In this document: positions 35,832 through 45,792 of the stretch, one piece after another
Position numbering within the stretch: position 1 is the first letter of the stretch
Layout: each line of letters begins with the position of its first letter
Assembly (NCBI RefSeq): GCF_002088235.1
Contig: NZ_AQQV01000002.1
Coordinates: 682,001 to 746,000 of the forward strand
Source: Oceanococcus atlanticus
GTDB lineage: Bacteria; Pseudomonadota; Gammaproteobacteria; Nevskiales; Oceanococcaceae
Direction: 5' to 3'
Length of the DNA stretch: 64,000 nucleotides
Program-made: the position numbers and the translations under genes
Notes under the pieces: model-generated
Told to the model about the DNA's origin: nothing
The model's database searches: none
The model's input: only the letters and a program-made list of their open reading frames with translations

Positions 35832-37664
35832 TCAGTCGACGTAGCGCTGCGGTTCGTGATCAACCCAACGGTTGCCAGGAATCACCGATTCAGCCCACTC
35901 CAGCGGCAACAGCCCGCTGACCAGTTGCCCCACAGGGTTGAGCAACGCGTTCAGGATATCGGTCACCGTAAGCAACAGATTCTGTGGCGCTGCCGCCACC
36001 GGATCCTGGGCATAGGTCTCGGCCTGCGCTGTATCCCAATCGTAGCCGCGGCTCCAGATGTAAGCCCGTGACCAGATGTAGGCACGGCTCCAGATGTACG
36101 CACGTGACCAGATGTAAGCACGGCTCCAGATGTAGGCCCGTGACCAGATGTAGGCACGACTCCAGATGTAGGCATCGCCATTCAATTCCGTGGCGTTGCC
36201 GTTCTCATCACGAATGACGAAATTGCCATCCTCGTCTTCCTGCACCGGCCCGGCATAGTGTTCCTCACCTGACAGATCTTTGGCCACATCCAAGCCCTGG
36301 TTGGCACACGCTGAATTGTCGCTGGCCACGGCATCGACCGCATGGACAAGACCTGCCCCCTGCTGAAACACGGAATACATGGCCCCGTCGCCATTCATGG
36401 CGGCGTATGCCGTGCTGGCCAGGCGGCATTTGACGTCATCCGGCGACAAACTCGGGTCAGCCTGCAGCATCAAGGCGACAACGCCACTGACCACAGCCGC
36501 AGACTGCGAGGTGCCGGACATACGGAAGTGCCGATTGTCCTCAAGCAGATACGACTCGTGCCCTTGAACGATTTTGGCTTGCGACGGCATGATGCCCATC
36601 AGATGACCGCCGGGGGCCAGCACATCGGGCTTAACAAAGCCCTCGTAGGTCGGCCCGACCGACGAAAATGTAGACAGAAAGTTGTCGCTGTCATCACCCG
36701 GCGTGTAGTTGTCATCCGCCGACCCAACGGTGATGACATACGGCACATTGCCGGGCACCCCAACCGTCATCGGCTCCGGGCCGTCATTGCCTGCAGAGGC
36801 CACCACCACGATGCCGGCCTGCCAAGCCGCCATCACCGCCTGATTTAACGGATCCTCCCAGTAGAACGACTGGGGCGGCGCACTGAATGACATGTTCAGC
36901 ACCCGGATGTTGTAGGTCTCGCGGTTGTTTACAACCCATTCGATACCCTCGATCACGTCCAGATATGTGGACGCACCGTTCTCATCAAATGCTTTGACAT
37001 CAACCAGATTGGCATCCGGCGCGATGCCCTGATAACGGCCGCTGGGGGTCTGGAAGCTGCTGGCTGCAACCGTTGATATGTGCGTGCCATGCCCACTTGG
37101 GTCACCGCTCTCATTGTCCAGGACATTGACCCGCGCAACGATTCGCGGCGTGCGCAGATTGATACCCAGCTCAAGGCCGTGATGCTGCCAGATACCGGTA
37201 TCCAGCACGGCAATGGCCACGCCCTGCCCGGTCACACCCTGATCATGCAACTGATCGGCGCCAACCCAGGTTGTGAAATGAGATTCTTTGGGCTGCCACA
37301 GAATCAGGCCTTCCTCATCATCCAGCTCAACGTTCTGAACCAGACCGCCGACCGCGCCGCCCAATCCACCGAGCAGTCCGGAGACCTTGACCGGATGATT
37401 GGCATGGACGCGCAGGCCAGGCGGGTCGGTACGCAACTGCTCGGCCTGAGCCGGGCTCAGAACTGCACCGACAGCGCGAATCACCGACAGCTCGGATTCA
37501 ACCGTGCCGCCGATACGCTCGACCCATCCTCGGGCCTGGTGAACAGTTTCAGCCTGAACGATATAACGCGCGCTGAGGTCAGTGTTTTGCGCCTGAGCCG
37601 AGGTCACGAAAGCCGCAAAAACCAGTGATGCGGCGACGGAATATTGGCGAAGAGTCGAAGTCAT
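35832..37664 (-). CDS. Secreted S8 subtilisin-like protease with hexapeptide tail repeats
   Basis: A 610-residue exported protease. A signal peptide (YSVAASLVFAAFVTSAQA) precedes an inhibitor-like prodomain. The triad is Asp155 (VLDTGI), His192 (GHGTH) and Ser386 (GTSQSA), with the oxyanion Asn in AGNDG. After the catalytic domain comes an acidic linker and then seven tandem copies of AYIWSR (about residues 497-538). The last 70 residues have a hydrophobic stretch (NLLLTVTDILNALLNPVG). The ATG at 37664 follows AGGGGGGC; a longer reading from 37802 would precede the signal peptide with unrelated sequence. The tail may mediate surface attachment or secretion. Confidence 0.92.
   Translation of the reverse strand: MTSTLRQYSVAASLVFAAFVTSAQAQNTDLSARYIVQAETVHQARGWVERIGGTVESELSVIRAVGAVLSPAQAEQLRTDPPGLRVHANHPVKVSGLLGGLGGAVGGLVQNVELDDEEGLILWQPKESHFTTWVGADQLHDQGVTGQGVAIAVLDTGIWQHHGLELGINLRTPRIVARVNVLDNESGDPSGHGTHISTVAASSFQTPSGRYQGIAPDANLVDVKAFDENGASTYLDVIEGIEWVVNNRETYNIRVLNMSFSAPPQSFYWEDPLNQAVMAAWQAGIVVVASAGNDGPEPMTVGVPGNVPYVITVGSADDNYTPGDDSDNFLSTFSSVGPTYEGFVKPDVLAPGGHLMGIMPSQAKIVQGHESYLLEDNRHFRMSGTSQSAAVVSGVVALMLQADPSLSPDDVKCRLASTAYAAMNGDGAMYSVFQQGAGLVHAVDAVASDNSACANQGLDVAKDLSGEEHYAGPVQEDEDGNFVIRDENGNATELNGDAYIWSRAYIWSRAYIWSRAYIWSRAYIWSRAYIWSRAYIWSRGYDWDTAQAETYAQDPVAAAPQNLLLTVTDILNALLNPVGQLVSGLLPLEWAESVIPGNRWVDHEPQRYVD
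36051..36176 (-). repeat. Seven 18-bp tandem repeats coding AYIWSR
   Basis: Seven exact-length 18-base units lie inside the S8 protease gene. The Ser codon alternates between AGC and TCA from unit to unit, so the true period at DNA level is 36 bases. This suggests expansion of a two-unit block. Confidence 0.95.
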
Positions 37665-37800
37665 GTTGCCCCCCTCTGGGATCGTGACGACAACCCTGCA
37701 AGCTCTGTACCGCGACGCCTGGTCAGAGCAGACGGAGAGCGTCTCGCAGGTGTGGCGTAGACTTTGCAAACACCCGTGCAAACGAAACGTGAACCCCGGC

Positions 37801-40800
37801 ATGCTCCAGCGTCATCAATCAGCGAGTCAGTCCCTGTCCATGGCGGCGGCGATAGCTCTTTTGCTGTGCGCGCTATTCAGCCCCCCGGCACTGGCCACGC
37901 CGGTGATGGTGTTTCAATCCCTCAGTCAAAGCGATGGGCTGTCTCAGAACACGGTCAACGACATCTTCCAGGACAGCTTCGGCTTTATCTGGCTGGCCAC
38001 CGAGAGCGGCTTGAACCGCTACGACGGCACCGCGTTTACGCGCCATCAGCGTGACCATCGCAATCCTCGCAGTCTGCCGGCGGATTTTATTTGGGATATT
38101 GCCGAAGACCGCAGCGCTGATCTGTGGCTGGCCACTCGCGGCAGTGGCCTGGTACGTATGAATCGCAATAACGGTGCGTTTAGCGCCGTGTTGGATATTG
38201 GCGACCCCCGCTATGCCGACAGCCGCAATGGTCGCAGTCTGCTTATCGACACCCAGGGCGACATCTGGTTGGGCACGCGCGATGCCGGCGTGATTCAGTT
38301 TTCGCCCAAAGGCGTGCTGAAGCACTGGTACCGCGGCACCGAAAATCAGCCTGGCGGCGTCTACGACCTGCTTGAACATCCGGACGGGCGCCTGCTGCTG
38401 GCCACCGACAAAGGCCTGTGGCAGCTAGACCCGGGCAGCGGCGGCATGCGCCCATTGGGCGGGCTGAATCAACCGGCATCGTCGTTGATGCTGGACACCT
38501 CAGGCCGCATCTGGATCGGTTACTTCGAGCACGGCCTGGAATGCATCAGCAGCGACGGTGCGCAACGTAACAGCTTTCGTCATCAACCTGATGCCGCTGA
38601 CAGCCTCAGCGACGATCGCATCCGCGACATCCTGCAAGACAGCAACGGCCAGCTGTGGATCGCAACCCAGAACGGGCTCAACCTCAAACACCCGGAGACC
38701 GCATCATTCCAGCGCTTTCAGCAGGACGCTGCCAATCCCTTCAGCCTGAGCGACGACCGTTTGATGTCCCTGGCCCAAGATCACAATGGACTGATCTGGA
38801 TCGGCACCCGGGTCGGCGGAGTCAACCGCTGGAATCCACGCAGCTGGCTGCTCGGAGGCTATGAGCCCCCCGAACTCAGCGGCGCAGTGGTTCTGGCCTT
38901 CGCCGACGCCGATGCTGAGGCCCAACAGACCTGGGTTGGCAGCTTTGGGGCACCGCTGTTACGGGTCGATCAAACAGGCCAGGTCAGTGCCCGCTTTGGC
39001 CCTCAAGACGGCTTCCCGGAGCGCGGCCAATCGCCGGTCACCGCACTGCTGCGCGACCGTGACGGACAACTCTGGATCGGCACATTCGATGGCGGACTGC
39101 AACGTTACCGCCCGCAGGATGGCCGCCTGACAACATTTCGGCACCAGCCCGACGAAGTGGCAAGCCTGGGCGCCGATGGCATTATGAGCCTGCATCAGGA
39201 CCGCCGCGGCCACCTGTGGATCGGCACGTTCGGCGCCGGCATCTCACGCCTGCACGCCACCACCGGACACATCGAACGGCTGCCCGCAGATCCAAGCTCG
39301 GCATTGCACAAAACCCGGCCCACGGCCATCGTGGAAGACGGCTTTGGGCATATCTGGGTTGGCACGGACGGCGACGGGCTGTTCAAGCTCAATGATCAAG
39401 GGAAGGTCGAACACAACTTCCGCCACCGCCCTGGTGAGGCCGGCAATCTGGGGGCCGATACCATTTACGGCCTGCACGTCGACGCACAGGGCCGCCTGTG
39501 GATCGGCACAGCAGACGCCGGCCTGGCTCACCTTGACCCCGACCAACTGCGCAGTGAACGGCCCACTTTCGAGCACCTGAGCGCCGCCCAGGGTTTGCCA
39601 AGCAATGTGATCAACGGCCTACGCAGCGACGCAGCGGGACATTTGTGGATCAGCACCAACCGTGGCTTGGTGCGCTACAAGCCGGAGCAAGCCGAGTTGC
39701 GTCAGTTTCATCAAGCTCAGGGACTGCAAAGTGAAGAACTCAACTTCGGCGCCATCCATCGCGGCGCCGACGGCCGCCTGTTCTTCGGCGGTCATGGCGG
39801 TTACAACAGCTTCCAACCCCAGGCAATCACACCGGCCAGCCAGCCGCCGCGCATCGTCATCACCGCGTTGGAAAGCGTCAACAAGCCGCTGCCCAGCAAG
39901 CAACCGTATTCGGCCCTCACCGCCATCCGTCTTGGTCATCGCGACAGTGTGCTGAGTATTGAGTACGCAGCACTGGACTACACGGCACCGGAGCTGAACC
40001 GTTACAGCGTCATGCTGGAAGGCTTCGACAGCGATTGGTCACCCCCCAGTGCACGCACACGCAGCACCTACACCAATCTGGATCCGGGCCATTATCTGTT
40101 CAAAATCAAGGCTGCCAACAGCGACGGCCTGTGGACCCCGCAAGCACACACCCTGACCATCACCGTCGAACCGGCACCGTGGGCCACACTGTGGGCGCAA
40201 GCCTTGTATCTGATTGCCGCCAGCATCTTGCTGTGGATGTTCATACGCTGGCGTCTGCGTAACCTGCAACGTGAAGCGCAAATCAATCAGCTGGCCTATT
40301 ACGACCGCATCACCGGCCTGCCCAACCGCGACCTGCTGGAGCAACGCGGGGCTAGCATGATCGAGCACAATCAAGGCCTGCAGCGTTCGGCCGCCTTCAT
40401 AGTCGTGCAGCTGGGCCCATTCAAACATCTGCAGGACAGCCTCGGCTTTCGCTCGACCGACGACATCATGCGCACCATCAGTCGCCGCTTGTCGCAGGTG
40501 CTGTTTGGCGATGGCGAAAGCAGTGCCTCACGCGAGCTGGCCCGGCTGGGCGAGGAGTCATTTATCGCCGTGATGCAGATGGAAGCGGCAGAAATGCAGG
40601 CCATGCGCTGGGCCCGCGCGCTCAGCGAAGCCGCGTCCGTGCCGGTGGAGTTTGGCGCCCACAAAGTCAGTGTGCAGGTTCGCGTTGGCATTGCGTGCTA
40701 TCCCAAGCATGCCCAGGATGTGCTCACCCTGATCAAGTACGCGGACACTGCGGCACATGACGCGGCCCGTGAAGGCCAATCCGGGATTGTTTTCTACGAC

Positions 40801-41610
40801 AGCGGCATGACCGCGCGCGCACTTGATCGCCTGACCCTGGAAAGTGACCTGCGCGAGGCCATCCACGCTGATGCGCTGGAGTTGCACGTGCAGGGCAAAT
40901 TCGATGGCCAACGTCGCATTGTTGGCACCGAAGCGCTGGTCCGCTGGCAGCATCCACAGCGCGGCCCCATCTCGCCGGCAATGTTTGTCCCGCTGGCCGA
41001 AGAATCCGATCTCATACTTGATCTTGATCAGTGGGTCATCGGTCAGGCCTGCGCCACCCTGGCGCACTGGAAACGAAGCGGCTACGGCACCAGCATCGCG
41101 GTTAACGTCTCTGCTGAAACGTTCATCAGCGGGCGAATTTTCACGGCGCTGAAACGCAACCGGCAGCGCTATGACTTCGATCCCGCGCAGCTGGAAATCG
41201 AAATCACCGAATCGGTACTGGCCAGCGACATGGTGCTGATCACCGAATCACTCAACCGCATCAAAGCACTGGGCCATACGCTTTCGCTGGATGATTTCGG
41301 CACCGGCTATTCATCACTCACCTATTTGCAGCGCTTTCCCATCGACAAGCTGAAGATCGACCAGGCATTCGTGCGCGATCTGGAACATCGCGCCGACCAA
41401 CGCGCCTTGTGTACCGCGATTGTGGCGCTGGCTCGCAGCCTCGACATGACCACCGTGGCGGAGGGCGTCGAGAACCCGTTCCAGCTTGATTTCCTGCTGT
41501 CCCTGGGTTGCGATCAACTGCAGGGTTTCGTGCTGCACAAACCCCAACTCGTGAGCGACTTCGAGCTGGCCTGGCTGAAGCCGGATCAGGTCCCCAAAAA
41601 CAGCTCGTAA
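37801..41610 (+). CDS. Propeller-sensor protein with degenerate GGDEF and intact EAL domains
   Basis: A 1269-residue membrane signalling protein. A signal peptide (to about residue 32) is followed by about 14 two-component-regulator-propeller repeats of the type DxxGxxWIGT, a Y_Y_Y domain (about 730-800), one membrane segment (LWAQALYLIAASILLWMF), then GGDEF and EAL domains. The GGDEF site reads LGEESF, so cyclase activity is unlikely. The EAL site keeps EALVRW, the Asn in AVNVSA, the Glu in ITE, DDFGTGYSS, KID and EGVE, so it should hydrolyse c-di-GMP. Its end overlaps ilvA tail-to-tail by 25 bases. Confidence 0.92.
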   Translation: MLQRHQSASQSLSMAAAIALLLCALFSPPALATPVMVFQSLSQSDGLSQNTVNDIFQDSFGFIWLATESGLNRYDGTAFTRHQRDHRNPRSLPADFIWDIAEDRSADLWLATRGSGLVRMNRNNGAFSAVLDIGDPRYADSRNGRSLLIDTQGDIWLGTRDAGVIQFSPKGVLKHWYRGTENQPGGVYDLLEHPDGRLLLATDKGLWQLDPGSGGMRPLGGLNQPASSLMLDTSGRIWIGYFEHGLECISSDGAQRNSFRHQPDAADSLSDDRIRDILQDSNGQLWIATQNGLNLKHPETASFQRFQQDAANPFSLSDDRLMSLAQDHNGLIWIGTRVGGVNRWNPRSWLLGGYEPPELSGAVVLAFADADAEAQQTWVGSFGAPLLRVDQTGQVSARFGPQDGFPERGQSPVTALLRDRDGQLWIGTFDGGLQRYRPQDGRLTTFRHQPDEVASLGADGIMSLHQDRRGHLWIGTFGAGISRLHATTGHIERLPADPSSALHKTRPTAIVEDGFGHIWVGTDGDGLFKLNDQGKVEHNFRHRPGEAGNLGADTIYGLHVDAQGRLWIGTADAGLAHLDPDQLRSERPTFEHLSAAQGLPSNVINGLRSDAAGHLWISTNRGLVRYKPEQAELRQFHQAQGLQSEELNFGAIHRGADGRLFFGGHGGYNSFQPQAITPASQPPRIVITALESVNKPLPSKQPYSALTAIRLGHRDSVLSIEYAALDYTAPELNRYSVMLEGFDSDWSPPSARTRSTYTNLDPGHYLFKIKAANSDGLWTPQAHTLTITVEPAPWATLWAQALYLIAASILLWMFIRWRLRNLQREAQINQLAYYDRITGLPNRDLLEQRGASMIEHNQGLQRSAAFIVVQLGPFKHLQDSLGFRSTDDIMRTISRRLSQVLFGDGESSASRELARLGEESFIAVMQMEAAEMQAMRWARALSEAASVPVEFGAHKVSVQVRVGIACYPKHAQDVLTLIKYADTAAHDAAREGQSGIVFYDSGMTARALDRLTLESDLREAIHADALELHVQGKFDGQRRIVGTEALVRWQHPQRGPISPAMFVPLAEESDLILDLDQWVIGQACATLAHWKRSGYGTSIAVNVSAETFISGRIFTALKRNRQRYDFDPAQLEIEITESVLASDMVLITESLNRIKALGHTLSLDDFGTGYSSLTYLQRFPIDKLKIDQAFVRDLEHRADQRALCTAIVALARSLDMTTVAEGVENPFQLDFLLSLGCDQLQGFVLHKPQLVSDFELAWLKPDQVPKNSS

Positions 41611-43115
41611 GCCGGGTTTCCGGTTTCCTCGAAATAGGCATAGGACAGGCTGTCCAGCGTATCGCGGCAAGCCTTATGCTCATCCGCCGGCACCTGGATG
41701 CCGACCAGCACGCGCCCATAGGCCGCGCCATGATTGCGGTAATGGAACAGGGAAATGTTCCAGCGTGTGCCGATGCGCTGCAGAAAACCCAGCAAGGCGC
41801 CAGGGCGTTCGGGAAACTCGAAGCGGAACAGCAGCTCGTTTTTCAGCCCGGGCACCCGTCCGCCCACCATGTAACGCACATGAACCTTGGCCATTTCGCT
41901 CTCGCTGAGATCGGTGACCTCAAACCCGGCACCGGCGAAATCAGCAACCAGCGCGGCTCGCTCGCTGGCTTTGCCCAGCTTCACCCCGACAAACACATGG
42001 GCATCGCTGCTGTCGGCGTACCGGTAGTTGAACTCGGTCACGGCGCGCCGGCCCAGCCGCTCGCAGAAATCCAGGAAACTGCCCGGGCGTTCCGGAATGG
42101 TGACGGCGAACAAGGCTTCGCGGTGCTCGCCCAGCTCAGCCCGTTCGGCGATATGGCGCAAGCGGTCGAAGTTGACGTTGGCGCCGCTTTCGATCGCCAC
42201 CAGCACGTCGTTATCACCTGCGACCTGACTTTCGGCGTATTTTTTCAGCCCGGCCACAGCCAGGGCCCCGGCCGGCTCGGGCAAGGAACGGTTGTCCTCG
42301 AAGATATCGCGCACCGCCGCACAGATTTCGTCCACGCTGCAGGTGACCACATCATCGACCAGTTCACGGCACACATCGAAGGTGTGTTGGCCGATCTGAC
42401 GCACGGCCACGCCATCGGCGAACAAGCCAACCTGGGCCAGTACGCCGCGCTCGCCGCTGTCCATGGCCAGTTTGAGACAGGCCGCATCATCCGGCTCCAC
42501 GCCGATGATACGAATCGACGGGTCGGCGGCCTTGACCGCCAGGGCCACACCGGCGATCAAACCGCCACCGCCAACCGGCACGAAGATCACATCCGGCTTT
42601 TCGCTGTATTGGCTGAGAATCTCCAGCCCCACCGTGGCCTGCCCGGCAATCACATCCGGATCATCATAGGGATGCACGTAGGTCAGGTTGTGCTCACGCG
42701 CCAGCGCCTGGGCATGCTCGCTGGCCACATCGAAGATGTCTCCGTGCAGCACCACCTCACCGCCATGGGCGCGTACCGCGTCGACCTTGATGCTCGGGGT
42801 GGTGCTGGGCATGACGATGACCGCACGCAGCCCCATACGGGTTGCGGCCAGTGCCAGACCCTGGGCGTGATTGCCTGCCGAAGCGGCGATCACACCGAGC
42901 TGGCGCTCCTCTTCACTGAGGCAGCGCAGTTTGTTGTAGGCGCCACGCAGCTTGAACGAGAATACCGGTTGCAGATCCTCACGCTTGAGCCACACGCGAT
43001 GGCCGAGTCGCTCGCTCAGTTTTCGGGCAAACTCCAGCGGGGTCTGAATCGCAACCTCATAGACGTCGGCACGGGCAAGACGTGAGGCATATTGCTCAAG
43101 GATTGGGAGAGACAT
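41586..43115 (-). CDS. ilvA: Threonine ammonia-lyase, biosynthetic
   Basis: A 509-residue PLP enzyme that deaminates threonine to 2-oxobutanoate, the first step to isoleucine. The PLP Lys is in FSFKLRGAYNK, the phosphate loop in ASAGNHAQG, and PVGGGGLIAG is present. Two ACT-like regulatory domains lie at about 325-415 and 420-505, as in E. coli IlvA, where they give isoleucine feedback. The ATG at 43115 gives MSLPILEQY; longer readings run into the divergent proC region. The ribosome binding site is weak. Confidence 0.94.
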   Translation of the reverse strand: MSLPILEQYASRLARADVYEVAIQTPLEFARKLSERLGHRVWLKREDLQPVFSFKLRGAYNKLRCLSEEERQLGVIAASAGNHAQGLALAATRMGLRAVIVMPSTTPSIKVDAVRAHGGEVVLHGDIFDVASEHAQALAREHNLTYVHPYDDPDVIAGQATVGLEILSQYSEKPDVIFVPVGGGGLIAGVALAVKAADPSIRIIGVEPDDAACLKLAMDSGERGVLAQVGLFADGVAVRQIGQHTFDVCRELVDDVVTCSVDEICAAVRDIFEDNRSLPEPAGALAVAGLKKYAESQVAGDNDVLVAIESGANVNFDRLRHIAERAELGEHREALFAVTIPERPGSFLDFCERLGRRAVTEFNYRYADSSDAHVFVGVKLGKASERAALVADFAGAGFEVTDLSESEMAKVHVRYMVGGRVPGLKNELLFRFEFPERPGALLGFLQRIGTRWNISLFHYRNHGAAYGRVLVGIQVPADEHKACRDTLDSLSYAYFEETGNPAYELFLGT

Positions 43116-43209
43116 CAAACCGCTGAATCGGGGACAATGGGCGGGCAGAATACCCAATGGCGCACGCGCGGTAAAAGCGCGACGCCCCGGCTCATCAAGG
43201 ATTTCGGAT

Positions 43210-44028
43210 ATGCACAGCAAAACCATCGGCTTCATCGGCGGGGGCAATATGGCCACCAGCCTGATCGGCGGACTGGTCGCGACCAGCCACGACCCGGACC
43301 GCATCCTGGTCACCGAACCGGATGAGCAGCGCCGCGATCTGCTGGTCTCCGATCACGGTGTGGTTGCCCTGCAGGACAATGCGGTGCTGGCCGCCCAGGC
43401 CGATGTCATCGTGCTTGCGGTCAAACCCAACATCATGGCCAGCGTGCTGGAGGAAATCCGTCAGCCTGTGCAGGTGCGCAAACCGCTGATCATCAGCATT
43501 GCTGCAGGTATTCCGCTGCAACGCTACCGTGATCTGCTTGGCCCGGGTATGCCGATCGTGCGCTCCATGCCCAACACGCCGGCGCTGGTGCGCGCCGGCA
43601 TGACTGGCGCCATCATGGATGCCGAACAGCCCGGCGAAGTGCGCAAACTGGCCACCGCCGTGCTCGCCGCAGCCGGTGAAGTGCGCTGGTTCGAAACCGA
43701 TCACGATCTGGATTGTCTGACTGCGGTATCAGGCAGTGGGCCGGCCTACTTCTTCCATCTGATGGAATGCATGCAGGCCGGCGCCGAGCGGCTGGGCCTG
43801 AGCCCCGAGGTGGCGCGTGATCTGGTCTTGCACACTGCCTACGGTGCCGCCAAGCTGGCCCTGCATGACAGCGCCAGCCCGGCTGAATTGCGCCAACGCG
43901 TGACCTCACCCGGCGGCACCACGGCGAAAGCGCTGGACGCGTTCGCTGCGGGTGATTTCCCCCGCGTCGTGGACAACGCCATGCAGGCGGTGGTCCAGCG
44001 CGCAGCCGAGATGTCGCGTGAAAATTGA
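43210..44028 (+). CDS. proC: Pyrroline-5-carboxylate reductase
   Basis: A 272-residue NAD(P)H enzyme for the last step of proline synthesis. The dinucleotide fold is IGFIGGGNMATSLIGGL. VRSMPNTPALV, the GSGPAYFFHLMECM helix and the SPGGTTAKALDAF C-terminal motif are canonical. It heads a run with yggT, metX and metW. The order proC-yggT-metX-metW is conserved in many gammaproteobacteria. Confidence 0.96.
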   Translation: MHSKTIGFIGGGNMATSLIGGLVATSHDPDRILVTEPDEQRRDLLVSDHGVVALQDNAVLAAQADVIVLAVKPNIMASVLEEIRQPVQVRKPLIISIAAGIPLQRYRDLLGPGMPIVRSMPNTPALVRAGMTGAIMDAEQPGEVRKLATAVLAAAGEVRWFETDHDLDCLTAVSGSGPAYFFHLMECMQAGAERLGLSPEVARDLVLHTAYGAAKLALHDSASPAELRQRVTSPGGTTAKALDAFAAGDFPRVVDNAMQAVVQRAAEMSREN

Positions 44029-44077
44029 TCACGCGCCCCCATACATCCACCGTTAGCATCACGAACGCGACACCCGC

Positions 44078-44635
44078 ATGACTTCCAATATCGACAGCGC
44101 CGGGCTGTTTCTGGTCAATACCTTGTTCAGCCTGTACGCCTACACGCTGATCCTGCGCATCCTGCTGCAATGGGTGCGTGCGGACTTCTACAACCCGATG
44201 GCCCAGTTCGTGTGGAAAGTCACCAATCCACCGACCCAGCTTCTGCGTCAGGTGGTACCGCGCTATCGCCAGCTGGATATCCCGGCACTGGTGGTGCTGC
44301 TGGCGGTGGTTTTCCTCAACATCCTGGTCGACCTGCTCATCATCGGGCGCGGCGCCGGTGTGGTCACGATCCTGTGGATCAGTCTGCTCAAGGTGCTGAC
44401 CCTGACCATCAACCTGATGACCATCACCATCCTGGTGCAGGCGGTGATGAGCTGGTTCGGCGCATCCATGCACAGCCCGGCGTCCAGTCTGCTGTTTTCC
44501 GTCAATGAGCCCATGCTGCGCCCAGTGCGCCGCGTGCTGCCGCCGATCGGAGGCCTGGATCTTTCACCGCTGGTGGTGATCCTGGTGCTGCAGGTGCTGA
44601 TCCGTCTGATTCCTCTGCCGTACATCTTTCGATGA
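44078..44635 (+). CDS. YggT family membrane protein
   Basis: A 185-residue protein with two YggT repeats, each with membrane helices. [22 protein letters not shown] starts the first repeat (seen as [15 protein letters not shown]) and [11 protein letters not shown] starts the second, with [11 protein letters not shown] and [13 protein letters not shown] as the equivalent Pro-rich turns. It may help osmotic tolerance or cell division, as suggested for other YggT proteins. It overlaps metX by 4 bases. Confidence 0.92.
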   Translation: MTSNIDSAGLFLVNTLFSLYAYTLILRILLQWVRADFYNPMAQFVWKVTNPPTQLLRQVVPRYRQLDIPALVVLLAVVFLNILVDLLIIGRGAGVVTILWISLLKVLTLTINLMTITILVQAVMSWFGASMHSPASSLLFSVNEPMLRPVRRVLPPIGGLDLSPLVVILVLQVLIRLIPLPYIFR

Positions 44636-45792
44636 GTGAATCATCTTCGCCACCATGGTCGAGCGATTCGGTCGGCCTGGTCAGCCCGCGCACCCTGCAC
44701 TTCGATCAGCCGCTGGAGCTGGATTGCGGCCGCAGTCTGGATGCCTTCGACCTGATTATCGAAACCTACGGCGAACTCAACGCCGCGCGCAGCAACGCGG
44801 TGCTGATCTGCCATGCCTTGTCCGGCGACCATCACGCGGCCGGCTACCACAGCGCCACGGACCGCAAACCCGGCTGGTGGGAATCCTGCGTCGGACCGGG
44901 TAAGCCGATCGACACCAACCGCTTTTTCGTGGTGTGTCTGAACAATCTGGGCGGCTGTTGCGGTTCGACCGGCCCCAACCAGTTGCGTGCCGACAACGGC
45001 AAACCGTGGGGACCAGACTTCCCCATCGTCACCGTGCGCGACTGGGTGCGTTCCCAGCAGCGCCTGATGCAGGCCCTCGAGCTGCCACGCTGGGCTGCGG
45101 TGATCGGCGGCAGTCTGGGTGGCATGCAGGCCCTGCAGTGGAGCGTGGATTTTCCTGATCTGACCCGCCACGTGGTGGCTATTGCCGCGGCGCCGCGCCT
45201 GTCAACGCAGAACATCGCCTTTAACGAGGTGGCCCGCCAGGCCATCCTCACCGACCCTGATTTCCATGACGGCCGCTATGCCGAGCACGCCACCGTGCCC
45301 AGCCGCGGACTGATGCTGGCACGCATGCTCGGCCACATCACCTACCTGTCGGATAACGCCATGGCCGACAAGTTCGGGCGCGATCTGATCAGTGGCAACC
45401 CGCAGTTTTCCTTCGAGGCCGAATTCCAGGTCGAGAGCTATCTGCGCTATCAGGGCCGCAGCTTTATCGACCGGTTCGACGCCAACACCTATCTGCTGAT
45501 GACCAAGGCGTTGGATTACTTCGACCCGGCGCGCGAGTTCGGTGGCGATCTGGCCAGCGCCTTTGAGCGCACCGAGGCCGGCTTCCTGCTGGTCGCCTTC
45601 ACCCGCGACTGGCGCTTCTCGCCAGAGCGTTCGCGCGAGCTGATGCGCGCCCTGCTGCAGGCTGGCAAATCGGTCAGCTACGCCTGTATCGACTCGCCGC
45701 TGGGCCACGATGATTTCCTGGTCCCGGTGCCGGACTATCTCAAGGTGTTCGGCCAGTACATGCACAAGGTGGCCAAGGAGGCAGGCGCATGA
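44632..45792 (+). CDS. metX: Homoserine O-acyltransferase, MetX family
   Basis: A 386-residue alpha/beta-hydrolase-fold enzyme that acylates homoserine. The nucleophile lies in [12 protein letters not shown], and the catalytic His is in the C-terminal LGHDDFL. The oxyanion loop reads [12 protein letters not shown]. MetX proteins next to metW in gammaproteobacteria often use succinyl-CoA, so the acetyl annotation should be held loosely. The 4-base overlap with metW indicates one transcript. The product would feed the sulfhydrylase at 2906. Confidence 0.92.
   Translation: MSESSSPPWSSDSVGLVSPRTLHFDQPLELDCGRSLDAFDLIIETYGELNAARSNAVLICHALSGDHHAAGYHSATDRKPGWWESCVGPGKPIDTNRFFVVCLNNLGGCCGSTGPNQLRADNGKPWGPDFPIVTVRDWVRSQQRLMQALELPRWAAVIGGSLGGMQALQWSVDFPDLTRHVVAIAAAPRLSTQNIAFNEVARQAILTDPDFHDGRYAEHATVPSRGLMLARMLGHITYLSDNAMADKFGRDLISGNPQFSFEAEFQVESYLRYQGRSFIDRFDANTYLLMTKALDYFDPAREFGGDLASAFERTEAGFLLVAFTRDWRFSPERSRELMRALLQAGKSVSYACIDSPLGHDDFLVPVPDYLKVFGQYMHKVAKEAGA

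Noticed and set aside
36051-36176. CRISPR array
   Set aside because: The repeats are contiguous 18-base coding units without spacers.
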